This document shows positions 15,498 through 25,800 of a DNA stretch of 32,914 nucleotides, one piece after another. Each line of letters begins with the position of its first letter. The stretch's first letter is position 1. This DNA comes from Bacteroidetes bacterium UBA2364. Lineage in GTDB: Bacteria; Bacteroidota; Rhodothermia; Rhodothermales; UBA2364. The stretch covers positions 1 through 32,914 of the forward strand of contig DDTM01000026.1 in assembly GCA_002344075.1 (NCBI GenBank), read 5' to 3'. A program made the position numbers and the translations under genes. The notes beneath the pieces are model-generated. The model saw only the letters and a program-made list of their open reading frames with translations, was not told where the DNA came from and did not search any database.

Positions 15498-15965
15498 ATG
15501 GATTTGTATTTTATTCGGCATGGTATCGCCGAAGAGGGCATCGGTAAAGCGGATTTTGACCGTAGGCTTACACCTGAAGGACGCTATGCGCTCCGTCGTC
15601 AGGTAATTGGCTTACAACGTTGGGGATTTGCGCCCGATATGATGTTTACCAGTCCTTACGCTCGTGCCTTAGAAACCACGCAAATTCTTAGCCGTACCCT
15701 CGGACTGAAACATGAGGTTTGGGCCACATTGGGCTGTGGGTGTACAATAGACGACGTGAGCGAAATGTTAACTATTTATGACGCGCCCGGCTCGGTAGCC
15801 ATTGTGGGCCATCAGCCGGATCTATCCGAGATGGTGCATCACCTTACGGGGAAGTGGGTGGATGTTGCGAAAGGTGCTGTCATCCATCTTAAAATCAACC
15901 GACTTGGGCTTCTTGGCGGTACGTTTATGGAAATGCTGGAGCCGGAAGTCCAAATGGCGTACTGA
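15498..15965 (+). CDS. sixA: SixA-like phosphohistidine phosphatase
   Basis: This 155-residue protein is a small histidine-phosphatase-superfamily enzyme of the SixA type, which removes phosphate from phosphohistidine in signalling or phosphotransferase proteins. The catalytic RHG is at residues 7-9 (H8), followed by DFDRRLTPEG (19-28), TSPYARALETTQIL (51-64) and the second catalytic His in VGHQPDLSEM (H105). Its length equals that of the family. A strong Shine-Dalgarno (AGGAG, 15487-15491) lies 6 bp before the ATG and fixes the start. It is separated from the alkaline phosphatase gene by a terminator at 16003-16028 and so is likely a single-gene transcript. Its partner histidine kinase or Hpt protein is not in the window. 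Confidence 0.9.
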   Translation: MDLYFIRHGIAEEGIGKADFDRRLTPEGRYALRRQVIGLQRWGFAPDMMFTSPYARALETTQILSRTLGLKHEVWATLGCGCTIDDVSEMLTIYDAPGSVAIVGHQPDLSEMVHHLTGKWVDVAKGAVIHLKINRLGLLGGTFMEMLEPEVQMAY

Positions 15966-16002
15966 GTTGCTTGTGGTTTTGTGCACCGTATGCAAGTCAA
16001 AA

Positions 16003-16028
16003 GCGGCCATGTTTAATGGTCGTTTTTT
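16003..16028 (+). terminator. Intrinsic terminator after sixA
   Basis: CGGCCAT and ATGGTCG (one G-U pair) form a seven-pair stem around a five-base GTTTA loop, followed by six T residues at 16023-16028, 38 bp after the sixA stop. Confidence 0.75.
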
Positions 16029-16122
16029 GTTTATACGGGGTTGATTTTATACTGTGATCATCCAAAGACTGGCCTTTTACCTTAAATTGCACAAAAAAAT
16101 CTCTAATAATCTGATTATAACT

Positions 16123-17469
16123 ATGCTCCTGCGTATTGCCTCTCTTTTTCTGCTGGCCTTTTGGTCGCTACAGTGTAATGCCCAAGCCCAGTCGCTTCCG
16201 AAAAATCTGATTCTGATGATCCCAGACGGCTTTGGTCCTGCCAGCCTAACTATGGCCAGAGACTTCCAACAGGCGACTACCGGTAAAATGCAACTGGCTT
16301 TAGACGAATTTCTCGTCGGTAATGCCCGTACTTATGCCTCCAATAGTCGTGTAACAGACTCGGCCGCTGGTGCTACAGCTTATTCCTGCGGCATCAAAAC
16401 CTATAACGGTGCGATTGCGGTAGCACCAGATGGCACACCATGCGCAACCCTCTTTGAAGCAGCAAAAAAACGTGGCCTTAAAACGGGTGTAGTGGTCACA
16501 ACACGCATCACCCATGCCACTCCTGCAGCATTTTCGTCGCATGTCCCGCGACGTGCCAATGAAGATGATATCGCGACTCAGCAGATCGAAAATTCAGGCA
16601 TGGACCTCATCTTTGGTGGTGGAGGAAAATATTTTATTCCAAAAGAGGCAGGAGGTGCACGGGCAGATGGTCGTAACCTCCTACTTGAGGCCAAGAGAAA
16701 GGGCTATGCCCTTGCAGGAAACCTTGCGGAGTTTCACCAATTAAGTAAATTGCCCGCCATTGCTGTCTTTGCACCCGACCATATGGCCTACGAAGTGGAC
16801 CGAGATCCCACAAAAGAACCAAGTTTGGCCGAGATGACCGAAAAAGCGTTGCAGTTGCTACAAAAAAACAATCCAAAAGGCTTTGTGTTGATGGTGGAAG
16901 GCAGCCGTATAGACCATGCCGGACATGCAAACGACCCTGCCGGACATGTTCACGACATTTTGGCATATGATGCTGCTGTTCGTAAAGCCCTTGAATTTGC
17001 ACGTAGAGACGGTCAAACCCTTGTTGTTTCGGTGGCGGATCATGAGACCGGAGGCATGACCTTGGGACGTGATGGCGTTTATCAATGGAAGCCGGAAGCG
17101 TTGGCGAAAGTCAAAAATTCGGTTGATACGCTGGCCGCACTCGCAAAAAAACCGGGAGCCGATGTGGTGGCCTTGCTTAAAGAAAAGACGGGAATTACAG
17201 ACCTAACGGAAGAAGAAATTACGACCCTCAAAAGTGAGATTGCGGCTGCGGCTCCTCGCTTCGCCTTTACACTTATCCATATTGTTTCCAAACGCAGTAT
17301 AATCGGGTGGACAACGGATGGCCATTCGGCAGTGGATGTGACCGTGCATGCATATGGACCAGGGACTTATTTATTCAGGGGGAACCATGAAAATGCAGCA
17401 GTAGGGCAGGCCCTTGCAAAAGCCATGCGCTTTGATCTGAAAGCCCTTACCAAGACCATGTTCAAATAA
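16123..17469 (+). CDS. Secreted alkaline phosphatase
   Basis: This 448-residue protein is an alkaline phosphatase (PhoA superfamily) that frees phosphate from organic esters in the periplasm. It starts with a signal peptide (residues 1-22, ending CNAQA). Metal and catalytic residues appear in order: D35 in LMIPDGFG, the nucleophile S80 in TDSAAGATAYSCGIKTYNGA, H131 in TRITHATPAAF, E259/D264/H268 in MVEGSRIDHAGHANDP, D306-H307 in VSVADHETGGMTLG, and a C-terminal His in DGHSAVDVTVHAYGPG. All metal sites are complete. The frame opens at a GTG at 16054, but ATG 16123 gives the signal peptide directly and is preferred. I do not see a clear Pho-box. It is convergent with the Lrp gene. Confidence 0.95.
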   Translation: MLLRIASLFLLAFWSLQCNAQAQSLPKNLILMIPDGFGPASLTMARDFQQATTGKMQLALDEFLVGNARTYASNSRVTDSAAGATAYSCGIKTYNGAIAVAPDGTPCATLFEAAKKRGLKTGVVVTTRITHATPAAFSSHVPRRANEDDIATQQIENSGMDLIFGGGGKYFIPKEAGGARADGRNLLLEAKRKGYALAGNLAEFHQLSKLPAIAVFAPDHMAYEVDRDPTKEPSLAEMTEKALQLLQKNNPKGFVLMVEGSRIDHAGHANDPAGHVHDILAYDAAVRKALEFARRDGQTLVVSVADHETGGMTLGRDGVYQWKPEALAKVKNSVDTLAALAKKPGADVVALLKEKTGITDLTEEEITTLKSEIAAAAPRFAFTLIHIVSKRSIIGWTTDGHSAVDVTVHAYGPGTYLFRGNHENAAVGQALAKAMRFDLKALTKTMFK

Positions 17470-17508
17470 GTTTCTGACATACAGCAAAGAGCATGGCACA
17501 TTGGTGGG

Positions 17509-17988
17509 CTATACTTCTTTTTGGGTGTAAACGGGCATCTGAAAACTCCGTGTGTATTCAAAAATGATAGAGGTTTCGATGTGGGTTACCTCTGGACGTG
17601 TAGAAAAAGCACTCAATAAAAGAGAGCGCAGATGGTTGGCATCCGTTACGGCGATATGGATCAAAAAATCATTTGCCCCTGTTACATGAAACAGACCAAT
17701 CACCGCCGGATTTTTCAGGATGTATTCCCTGAAGGTCTCTACGGTGTTCAGGGCGTGGTGCGTTAGCCGGACAGCGATCATCGCCTGCATCCCAATGCCA
17801 ACTGCGGGGGGGTGCAGTTCAGCATGAAAGCCTTCGAAGATGCCTTGTTCTTGTAGTCGGCGCACCCGCTCCAGACAAGAGGAAGGGGAAAGGCCAATCT
17901 CATATGCCAGTTCCTTATTGGACAACCGTGCATTCTTCTGTAAAATGCGCACAATTTCGCAGTCCGTTTTGTCTAAAAGAAAGTTCAT
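17509..17988 (-). CDS. Lrp/AsnC family transcriptional regulator
   Basis: This 159-residue DNA-binding regulator has an N-terminal winged HTH (about residues 4-52: LDKTDCEIVRILQKNARLSN, then the recognition helix around LSPSSCLERVRRL) followed by a ligand-sensing RAM/AsnC domain (about 65-145; IGLFHVTGANDFLIHIAV is the conserved beta-strand region with the ligand-contact GANDF). Regulators of this type respond to amino acids. It is transcribed divergently from the PLP-dependent trans-sulfuration enzyme with 93 bp between the two starts, so it most likely controls that gene, as MdeR does for methionine gamma-lyase in Pseudomonas (known precedent; here inferred). Confidence 0.94.
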   Translation of the reverse strand: MNFLLDKTDCEIVRILQKNARLSNKELAYEIGLSPSSCLERVRRLQEQGIFEGFHAELHPPAVGIGMQAMIAVRLTHHALNTVETFREYILKNPAVIGLFHVTGANDFLIHIAVTDANHLRSLLLSAFSTRPEVTHIETSIIFEYTRSFQMPVYTQKEV

Positions 17989-18081
17989 ATCATTGTGCCA
18001 AATAGTCTTCGGAGAATTAGGTTAAGGCGACTTAAAGGTAATAACTTTTGTCATCTTTCACCAAATCATATCCGACAAATT

Positions 18082-19245
18082 ATGCAACATACCGAAACAC
18101 TTTCTGTTCATGCCGGACGTACTGCATTCCGGGCGCTGGGGGTTCATGCACCCCCGCTTGACTTCTCTACTACATATCCGATCCATGACCTGGATGGTGC
18201 CACGGCGAGTTTGGATGCATTTGTGCAAGGCCACCTTGTTCCGGAAGAGCCTATCTATGCAAGGCTTTTCAATCCAACAGTAGCCCGGTTCGAAGAAGGC
18301 ATAGCACAATTGGAAGGTGCATCCGCTTCGGTGGCATTTGGCTCTGGTATGGCAGCACTCACCGCTTGCTTATTGGCCACACGCCCCAATGGTACACATG
18401 TGGTAGCAGTTCGGCCACTCTATGGCTCGTCTGACCATCTACTTGGTTCCTCGTTGCTGGGAATGAGCGTAACCTTTACCAACCCGGAAGGAGTCTGTGA
18501 AGCCCTTCGGCCCGATACCGCACTCGTGGTGATCGAGACGCCCGCCAATCCTACTGTGTCATTAGTGGATATTGCGGATATTGTGGTACAAGCAGGCTCC
18601 GTTCCAGTTTTAGTGGATGCTACTTTTGCAACACCCATCCTGTTGCGCCCCATAGATTTCGGGGCGACATTCGTCCTACATTCGGCCACAAAATTTATTG
18701 GCGGCCATGGAGATGTGATGGCAGGTGTGGTTTCCACAAGTGATTTTTGGGCCGAAAAACTCCGACAAGTACGTATCATGACTGGCGTGTTGCTGCATCC
18801 GATGGGGGCCTACCTGCTGCATCGGGGTCTCCCGACGCTGCCAATTCGGGTAGAACGGGCACAAGCAAGTGCACAGATTTTGGCAGCACGATTACACACC
18901 CATGATTCCGTTAAGGCTGTGTTTTATCCGGGTTTGCCGGATGGTGATCCAAAGGGCTTAATTGGCCGACAAATGAAAGGTCCCGGTAGCATTCTTTCCT
19001 TCGAGGTTCCAGACCACGAGGCCGCTGCACGTGTTTTGAAGCGGGTACGTCTCATAACACCAGCGGTAAGTTTGGGATCAACCGATACCCTGATTCAGCA
19101 CCCTGCTGGCCTAACCCATCGTGTGGTTTCGGAGGAAGGGAAAACTGCCGGACACATCTCGGAGGGTTTGTTGCGGCTTTCTGTGGGACTGGAACAGGTA
19201 GAAGATTTATGGGCAGACATAGAACAAGCCCTCGCTACTCCTTAA
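18082..19245 (+). CDS. PLP-dependent trans-sulfuration enzyme (Cys/Met metabolism family)
   Basis: This 387-residue cytosolic enzyme is a cystathionine gamma-synthase/beta-lyase/methionine gamma-lyase family member. PLP-binding lysine is K204 in HSATKFIGGHGD; the phosphate-binding Y59/R61 (IYARLFNPT), Y114 (RPLYGSSDHL) and D179 (LVDATF) are present, as is the SGMAAL phosphate loop (88-93). The late SLGSTDTLIQHPAGLTH matches the substrate-carboxylate region. The methionine gamma-lyase cysteine after the 'LYG' is serine here, so the exact reaction cannot be read from that site. Divergent pairing with an Lrp-type regulator suggests an amino-acid-induced catabolic lyase, with methionine gamma-lyase the leading guess. 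The frame is open from 17995, but ATG 18082 gives the normal family N-terminus. Confidence 0.9.
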   Translation: MQHTETLSVHAGRTAFRALGVHAPPLDFSTTYPIHDLDGATASLDAFVQGHLVPEEPIYARLFNPTVARFEEGIAQLEGASASVAFGSGMAALTACLLATRPNGTHVVAVRPLYGSSDHLLGSSLLGMSVTFTNPEGVCEALRPDTALVVIETPANPTVSLVDIADIVVQAGSVPVLVDATFATPILLRPIDFGATFVLHSATKFIGGHGDVMAGVVSTSDFWAEKLRQVRIMTGVLLHPMGAYLLHRGLPTLPIRVERAQASAQILAARLHTHDSVKAVFYPGLPDGDPKGLIGRQMKGPGSILSFEVPDHEAAARVLKRVRLITPAVSLGSTDTLIQHPAGLTHRVVSEEGKTAGHISEGLLRLSVGLEQVEDLWADIEQALATP

Positions 19246-19304
19246 TTGGTTTAGCCCTAACATAAGTACAAGGATGGCAGAAAAACCGCGTGGATGGGGT
19301 ACCA

Positions 19305-19590
19305 TTAAACGAGGGCAACTTCTGGAATACCAAGATTAAAGCAGTCATTCAAGCGGCTAATTCGTCGGATTGAACGGATCTCTCTGCGAATCCCATTTCG
19401 GGTGATCCACATATCCACACCATACCCACCCCCGACAATTGCTTGCCCATTTGTGTAGCCTGCGGGTGGGGTATAAAAAATGTATTCCAATGTGGCGTGA
19501 TTGTTCAGTTGGACAATTCCAGCGGCAGTGCCGCCCTGGGTATAGAAGCTTTCTTCTTTGATGAATGATGAAGTTCTACAGCATGGTCGT
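19305..19590 (-). pseudogene. Decayed coding fragment, family unknown
   Basis: On the minus strand one frame stays open from a stop near 19600 to 19305 but has no ATG in a sensible place; the only start is a TTG at 19490. Translated, it contains protein-like runs such as EESFYTQGGTAAGIVQLNN and YTPPAGYTNGQAIVGGG, then a basic stretch with many arginines. I do not recognise a family. A truncated gene is the most likely explanation; chance open frame is possible. The rest of 19246-19685 holds no other gene that I can support. Confidence 0.28.
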
Positions 19591-19685
19591 GAAGGTATTT
19601 AGATGGCAGCCATGCCCTTTTGGCCTTTTTACAACAAAACGGTTTAGTGGCCTCGGCCCAATTTAGGAAGCATCTCGCCTCCCAT

Positions 19686-20468
19686 TTAAGCCACTGAACC
19701 TTTTCGCACCAGTCCGATGAAGCCCATTAAACGGCCTGTATTGCCCTGTTCGGCACGATAAGAAAAAAAACGATTTACTTCAGCAACGGTACAAGCAGGA
19801 TCAAATGCAATCTGATGCGATGGAATACCCGCTGTCTGGGCTTGCTGAACAATACAAGCCTTGATATCCACATGCGGCTTCCGCCAATCTGGTGAATGGT
19901 GTACAAAGGCGGGGTCAAACTGCTTGGCCACCTCTTCCCCCACCTCAAAGTTCATAATTGAGATACACGGACTAACCCATGCGTACATATTCGCGGGGTT
20001 TGCACCCAAGACCTGCATTTGACGAATGGTTTCTGCGGTAATATTGGCTACGGTTCCCTTCCAGCCAGAATGACAAGCCCCAATCACTTCTGCTTGAGGA
20101 TCCGCGATTAAAACTGCGGCACAGTCTGCTACTCCTACCATAAGTAAAAGGCCATGTATAGAGGTAACCATACCATCAATATTCATATAAGTACCTGGCT
20201 CAGTAATGGCTTGAACGACACCGCTATGCACCTGACGCATAAAAACCAGTTGCTGGCTATCAAAGCCGAGTTCACGTGCCAAAAGTTGGTGGTTTGCAGC
20301 AACAATTTCTGGATTATCGGTGGTGTTAATCCCCAGATTAAGGCTATCAAATGGGCCTTTACTAAGCCCTCCCCGACGTGTAGTGAAGCCCGCCGTAAGC
20401 CCGGAAAATGCACTAAATACCTGAGGGCGAATCAGGTCTGGCATAAGGTCAGATACAGTTAAAGACAT
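19686..20468 (-). CDS. pgeF: Peptidoglycan editing factor (YfiH/polyphenol oxidase family)
   Basis: This 260-residue protein is the PgeF/YlmD/YfiH family, an amidase that removes wrongly inserted amino acids from cell-wall precursors (formerly annotated multicopper polyphenol oxidase). The zinc ligands are present: H81 in MRQVHSG, C116 in GVADCAAVLIAD, and H133 in ACHSGWKGTV. N-terminal TTRRGGLSKGPFDSLNLG is typical. Length matches the family. The ATG at 20468 is 54 bp after the TauE/SafE stop, and the three genes rarA, TauE and pgeF are all on the minus strand with short spacing, so they are likely one operon. I find no clear terminator after it. Confidence 0.94.
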   Translation of the reverse strand: MSLTVSDLMPDLIRPQVFSAFSGLTAGFTTRRGGLSKGPFDSLNLGINTTDNPEIVAANHQLLARELGFDSQQLVFMRQVHSGVVQAITEPGTYMNIDGMVTSIHGLLLMVGVADCAAVLIADPQAEVIGACHSGWKGTVANITAETIRQMQVLGANPANMYAWVSPCISIMNFEVGEEVAKQFDPAFVHHSPDWRKPHVDIKACIVQQAQTAGIPSHQIAFDPACTVAEVNRFFSYRAEQGNTGRLMGFIGLVRKGSVA

Positions 20469-20522
20469 GTTTCGGGTCCGTTTACAAAGATTTTTAAAAG
20501 ACAGGGTGTTTTTATACGATTG

Positions 20523-21356
20523 CTAAACCTCGAACAGGGCATTCAGAATCATACGCAAGGCAATAAGCAAGACGAATACCGCAAAAATGCGTTTTAGCCA
20601 TTTCGTATTGATTTTGTGTGCCACCAACACCCCCCATCTGGCGCTCATCATGGCAGGAAGGCCCAGCGTTAATGATGCCGTTCCATCCACAAATCCAACT
20701 GAAAAAGGTAACAAAGGCACCCCCCACCCTTGAACCACATATGCCAGAATGGCCGCTGAAGCTGTAATGATGATGGTTCCGGCAGAAGTACCTGTAGCAA
20801 CAGTCAGGGTCATTTGCAAAAAACGATGATACGCAGGCACGAGAATGGTACCTCCCCCAACACCCGTAAGCGCAGAGACCAGGCCGGAAACGCTGCCAAT
20901 GACCATTAATAGACCTTTGGAGCGATTGTTCTCCGGAAAGGCTCCACCCTCTGTCACCAGAGGTTTATATGCCAGCATCCGCCAAACAACCAGTATAAGG
21001 ACACTTCCGAAAAACAATTGGAACACCCGTTTGTCGTACCAAGACTGGGTGGAGATTGTGGCTGTAATAACCAACGCTATGAGCGCACTCACCGATCCGG
21101 TAAAGAGTGCCACGGGCCACCTCAAAGCGCCCAGTCGATGTTGTGTATATGCACTGGAGACCGTAGCAATGAGTACGGTGAGTAAACTGGTTCCTAATGT
21201 GAGTGGCATAACCGCCGTTGCGGGAACCCCTATGGCCTGAAAGTATAACAACAGAACCGGCGCAAAAATGATTCCGCCGCCAACCCCCAGCAGGCCGCCT
21301 ATAAAGCCGCCGAAAAGCCCGGCAAGAACCAAAAGGACGAGGTGGAGCCAAGTCAT
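20523..21356 (-). CDS. TauE/SafE family sulfite/anion exporter
   Basis: This 277-residue inner-membrane protein has about 8 hydrophobic helices and the two repeated TauE/SafE signatures: GGFIGGLLGVGGGIIFAPVL near the N-terminus and SGLVSALTGVGGGTILVPAY in the second half. Members export sulfite, sulfoacetate or related anions, or have unknown substrates; none can be assigned here. A hydrophilic loop (about residues 130-150) separates the halves. The ATG at 21356 follows the rarA stop by 11 bp, so the genes are co-transcribed. No sulfonate-catabolism genes are nearby, so the substrate prediction should not be taken further. Confidence 0.9.
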   Translation of the reverse strand: MTWLHLVLLVLAGLFGGFIGGLLGVGGGIIFAPVLLLYFQAIGVPATAVMPLTLGTSLLTVLIATVSSAYTQHRLGALRWPVALFTGSVSALIALVITATISTQSWYDKRVFQLFFGSVLILVVWRMLAYKPLVTEGGAFPENNRSKGLLMVIGSVSGLVSALTGVGGGTILVPAYHRFLQMTLTVATGTSAGTIIITASAAILAYVVQGWGVPLLPFSVGFVDGTASLTLGLPAMMSARWGVLVAHKINTKWLKRIFAVFVLLIALRMILNALFEV

Positions 21357-21367
21357 AAAAGCCTACG

Positions 21368-22708
21368 TTAGGTTTTATGGGAAAGAATTTCGTTCACTGA
21401 ACGCCAAGTAGCCAAACGTTCTCCAATACGTTTTTCATACCCCTGATCACTCGGCTTGTAGTAGTACGTTCCCTGTAATTGGTCTGGCAAATATTGCTGA
21501 GGGACAAAATGATCCCGAAACGCATGTGGGTAAAGATATCCCTTACCATGCCCCAGCCCTTGGGCATCTCGGTTGGCGTCTTTCAAATGGTTGGGAACAT
21601 CGCCCGATCGCTCGTGTTCGACGGTTGTCAATGCCTCAAAAAAGGCCATAGTGGTATTGCTTTTGGGTGCAGTTGCCAGATATAAACAGCACTCGGCTAA
21701 ATGAAAGCGCCCTTCGGGCATCCCCACATAATCGAATGCCTGAGCCGCTGTTACGGCCATCCGTAGTGCATTGGGGTCTGCCAATCCAACATCTTCTGCT
21801 GCAAAAATGAGCATTCTCCGGAAGATAAATCGTGGATCCTCGCCCGCATACACCATCCTCGCCATCCAATACAGAGCGGCATCGGGATCACTGCCCCGTA
21901 GCGATTTGATAAAAGCGGAAGCAATGTCGTAATGGACATCTCCTTCTTTATCGTAAAGAACGGCGCGTTTTTGAATGCTTTCCTCGGCCACAAGCCTGTT
22001 TACACGAATGATGTCCTGTGCATCGGATGGAGTCGTTTCTACAGCCAATTCCAACGCATTGAGTAAACTTCGTGCATCGCCATTGGCGGTATCCACCAAA
22101 TGATGGGCTGCCTCTTTATCTATCTGAACTTTTTTGAGGCCATAGCCCCTTTCCGGATGGGCAAGTGCTTGGACCAATACACGGTGAAGGTCTTTATTTT
22201 GGAGTGGTTGTAATTCAAAAATCCGTGAACGGCTTACCAGGGCTTTATTAACTTCAAAATAGGGGTTTTCGGTTGTGGCTCCGATCAAGACGACGGTTCC
22301 GTTTTCTACATGAGGGAGCAAGGCATCTTGTTGTGACTTATTAAACCGGTGCACTTCGTCCACAAAGAGAATGGTACGTTTCCTTTGAAATTTCAGGCGG
22401 TCTTTGGCAGCTTCTATAGCTTCCCGAATCTCTTTGACCCCCGCCAGAACGGCATTAATGGCCGTAAAATGTGCTGAGGTGGTATTGGCGATGATGCGGG
22501 CCAGTGTGGTTTTTCCCGTTCCCGGAGGTCCATAGAAGATGAGGGACCGAATGCGATCGGCTTCGATGGCCCGACGTAATAATTTACCCTCTCCAAGAAT
22601 ATGGTCTTGTCCCACAAACTCATCTAACGTTTGCGGACGCATTCTATCGGCCAATGGCGCCATTCGTACTCGGTGTTGTTCGGTGGCAACGTCAAATAAA
22701 TCAGACAC
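21368..22708 (-). CDS. rarA: Replication-associated recombination protein A (AAA+ ATPase)
   Basis: This 446-residue AAA+ ATPase acts with RecA and SSB at stalled replication forks; it belongs to the RarA/MgsA/Mgs1 family. Walker A GPPGTGKT is at residues 60-67 and Walker B with DEVH at 117-120, followed by the sensor-1 GATTENP. The N-terminus (SDLFD...PLADRMRPQTLDEFVGQDHILG) is the standard RarA start. The C-terminal domain shows AEDVGLADPNAL, VGMPEGRFHLAECC and KGYLYPHAFRDHFVPQQYLPD, typical of the family. It starts with GTG at 22708, which is needed to include the conserved first residues; the first ATG (M16 onwards) would cut them off. It heads the operon rarA-TauE-pgeF. Confidence 0.95.
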   Translation of the reverse strand: MSDLFDVATEQHRVRMAPLADRMRPQTLDEFVGQDHILGEGKLLRRAIEADRIRSLIFYGPPGTGKTTLARIIANTTSAHFTAINAVLAGVKEIREAIEAAKDRLKFQRKRTILFVDEVHRFNKSQQDALLPHVENGTVVLIGATTENPYFEVNKALVSRSRIFELQPLQNKDLHRVLVQALAHPERGYGLKKVQIDKEAAHHLVDTANGDARSLLNALELAVETTPSDAQDIIRVNRLVAEESIQKRAVLYDKEGDVHYDIASAFIKSLRGSDPDAALYWMARMVYAGEDPRFIFRRMLIFAAEDVGLADPNALRMAVTAAQAFDYVGMPEGRFHLAECCLYLATAPKSNTTMAFFEALTTVEHERSGDVPNHLKDANRDAQGLGHGKGYLYPHAFRDHFVPQQYLPDQLQGTYYYKPSDQGYEKRIGERLATWRSVNEILSHKT

Positions 22709-22792
22709 GTCTTTCGTCCGTTTAAACCCTCTAATCTAAGGCAAGTGGTGGCATTTTCGGCCAAATCCCCAAAAATATGTCGTATGATAGAC

Positions 22793-22829
22793 AAAAAAAT
22801 CCTCCAAATACCAAAAGGTACCGGAGGAT
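22793..22829 (-). terminator. Intrinsic terminator of the giant secreted protein gene
   Basis: On the minus strand ATCCTCC and GGAGGAT form a seven-pair outer stem, with TACC/GGTA and a TTTT loop inside, directly followed by a T-rich tail. It starts 38 bp after the stop of the 22868-29029 gene and before rarA, so it ends the giant transcript. Confidence 0.85.
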
Positions 22830-22867
22830 GGTTAGAAATATCTGTATGAATCCCTGCCCGAATTGGG

Positions 22868-25800
22868 TTATTTGGCCAATATCATACGACGCGAGAGGAT
22901 ATGCTTACCCGCTTGTAGCCGATAGACATACATGCCACTGGCCCACTCGTTTGCAGCAAAGGTTACTAAATGATTGCCGGCCGGCATAGGCCCATTCACT
23001 AAGGTTGCTATTTCTTGTCCTAAAATATTGTACACCTTGAGTGTAATATTCTGCTCCTTTTCCAAGGTGAATCGGATTTGGGTGGACGGATTAAATGGGT
23101 TTGGGTAATTTTGTTCCAATACAATGGCATCGGGCAATTCAGATTCTTCATCAATCGGAACAGAGGCTCCGCTAAACTTCAGGTCGCTTATGGTAATACT
23201 ATACGGCTGAGGCTGGACACCATTCCCCAAGACTCGGAAAACAATCATCTCCAAATCGTTGCCCGTAAAAACACCCCCTCCACTGCGCGTTAACTTCGAA
23301 AGATCAATGGTAAAGGTGCGTGATGCACCTGTGAGGGTTAGGATACCCGTGCGAAATTGATCCCAATCGTTACGCATTCCCGCTTTAAAGAATTCCACTT
23401 GGAAGTTTCCTGTACCCGAAGCAGTGAATGACACCGTTTTGTACTGTTGACGTGCTACATCCAATGCCTGACGTCCCGCTCTGGTATAACGGAACAAACT
23501 CACCCAGTCGTTTACGGAGGTTCCGGGTGTATAGCCGGAAAGTGTTGCGGAGCGCTCCAAGGACAATGTACCCGTCTGGGGTGTATAAGAGGGTTGTGGG
23601 CTGATGACATACGTCTGTGTAGCATTCAAAGGATGGTAATAGCTCCATTGCCCGTCCGAAAGATACATTTCGTCACGACCTACACCCGTATTCGGGACTA
23701 GCGTAAACGAGGCATCGTAAAATAGGCCACTGGGCACGCTAATGGTCTGGGTTTCTAAGCCGGGATTCAATATGAGGGTAAAAGAACGACTGGCCCATTG
23801 ATTGGGCGACTTGGTTTCTACATCGCGGTAGTTCATATTAACCGTCACACTGTTCGCACCAGCTGTATTGGCAAGATTTAGCACCATCTGACCATTGCGA
23901 TAGATCGCAGATTGTACATACACCTCTGGAACCCGATTGGTGGCATTCAGATAAGTGACATTCCGGCGTTGTGAAACGATATTGCCTAAAATGGTTTTGG
24001 CAAGTGCTGTAGCTGCTGGAATTGTTGCCGCCCATACTTGGAAGTTTAATACACGGGTTGTTCCTGCCGGAATGACGTATTCTATACGCGTAAATCGACT
24101 ATCTATGGTTCCACCCGCAGCAGTTTCATAGGCGACAAAAGAAATGGCATAGTCCACCTTGCCATCCGGTTGGCTCAGTTTACCCAATACAAACGGACGG
24201 TTTTCAATCATGATCATCTGTACTTCCGAAAGATATGCGCCACCGAGACGGTCGCAAACATACTTGGTGTGGTCGTACAATTGGGTTCCGGAATCTATGG
24301 CAAGCACCGACCCAAAGCGGAGTGCGTTCCCCGTCAGGTAGTCTAAACTATAAATTTCGCGGGCATTGGTAATCCCAGACTGTGCCAACCATGTAGGGGA
24401 GACTACTTTACCAAAGGTGTTTTCCGGGCCAACGGTTGGAATGTAGGGCTGTAAAATACTAACGAACGAAGTTGTCTTGTGTTGGGCAAGGGTAGCCGTT
24501 TCTGCAAGGTTTATAACGGGCTGTGTCAGAGGCAACCAATCCGAATTAAGCCATGCTTCGGAGGATTCGTCGGTGGTAGAAACTCGGCGGAGGCGCTCTT
24601 CAAAATCGCCAATGGCAATTGCAAAGGATTGTGTGCCGGAAGACTCTACCCCCCCATTTTCGCCGCTGGAGGTCTCATTTGCAGCAAGCGAAGAAGTGGC
24701 TTGAACGGTGCAACTTTCGCTCGTGGTAGCTGTGGCTGTCAGAACAATGGGTTCTTTCGCCGTTGTGATTACCTGAGACCGAATCACGAGTGTGGCTGTC
24801 GTACCAGCCGTAAGCATACCAATGTACCACTCGCCCGTTGATGCATTATACGTTCCCAACGAAATGGTGGGTGTGGACACAAACGACAGCCCCGAAGGCA
24901 ATTTATTGAACACACGAACGCCAGTTTGCGTGCCTAAACTGCTATTGGTGAGCGCAAGCGTAAAGTCCACCCGCTCATTCGTTCGTGGAATCGCATTGTT
25001 GTTGACCTGAGACATCAGTAAGTTACATGGCTGTTGAATACTTCCTATCTTTATGGTTGTGATATTGGTATTGTTAATTGGGTTTTGGTCGTTATTCGCC
25101 AGTGAAACGCCGGATGAGATACTGAGCATGGTGTTGGCCACTGTATTCGGTGAGATGCCAACCGTTATTTGCAATGAAGCGGGGGTTCCGGCGCCCAATG
25201 ACTGGGCTGCAAGTTGAACGGTTCCGCCATACATTCCAATACCCGGCTGAGAAACCAGCGACCAACCTGCTGAAAGGGTTCCTAATCCTTTGTATTGTAC
25301 TTCGGGCGGCAGGTTGATGTTTAGAGCCAAGTTTTGGGCCATTCCAGGCCCATTATTCACGATATTAAAGGTTTGTGTGATGGTATCACCCGGCTTGGCG
25401 TTTCCAGAAGAAATGGTGGCACTAAGCACTACATCTACATCTTGTTGTAGGATGCGCGTAATCAATTGGGCATTGGCCGTATTATTTGCCACATTGCCAT
25501 CCGTCTGATCACTTTTAAAAACACTGGCCACATTGGTGATCACCTGTCCATCTACCACATTGGCACCGACCGATACCGTCAACGTGAGTGCCGAAGAGGA
25601 ACCCGCAGCAAGGGCACCCACATACCAGATACCATTTTCTTTATTATAGGTTTGTCCGGCGGTATGTAGGGTATAGGTTACGCCCGCAGGTAAGATGTCT
25701 TGTATTTGTACCCCGCTGGCGGCATCTGGCCCATTGTTGGTGACCGTAATGGTATAAGACACATTGGTGCCCGGCGTCGGTTGGGCGTTTGTGACCGTCT

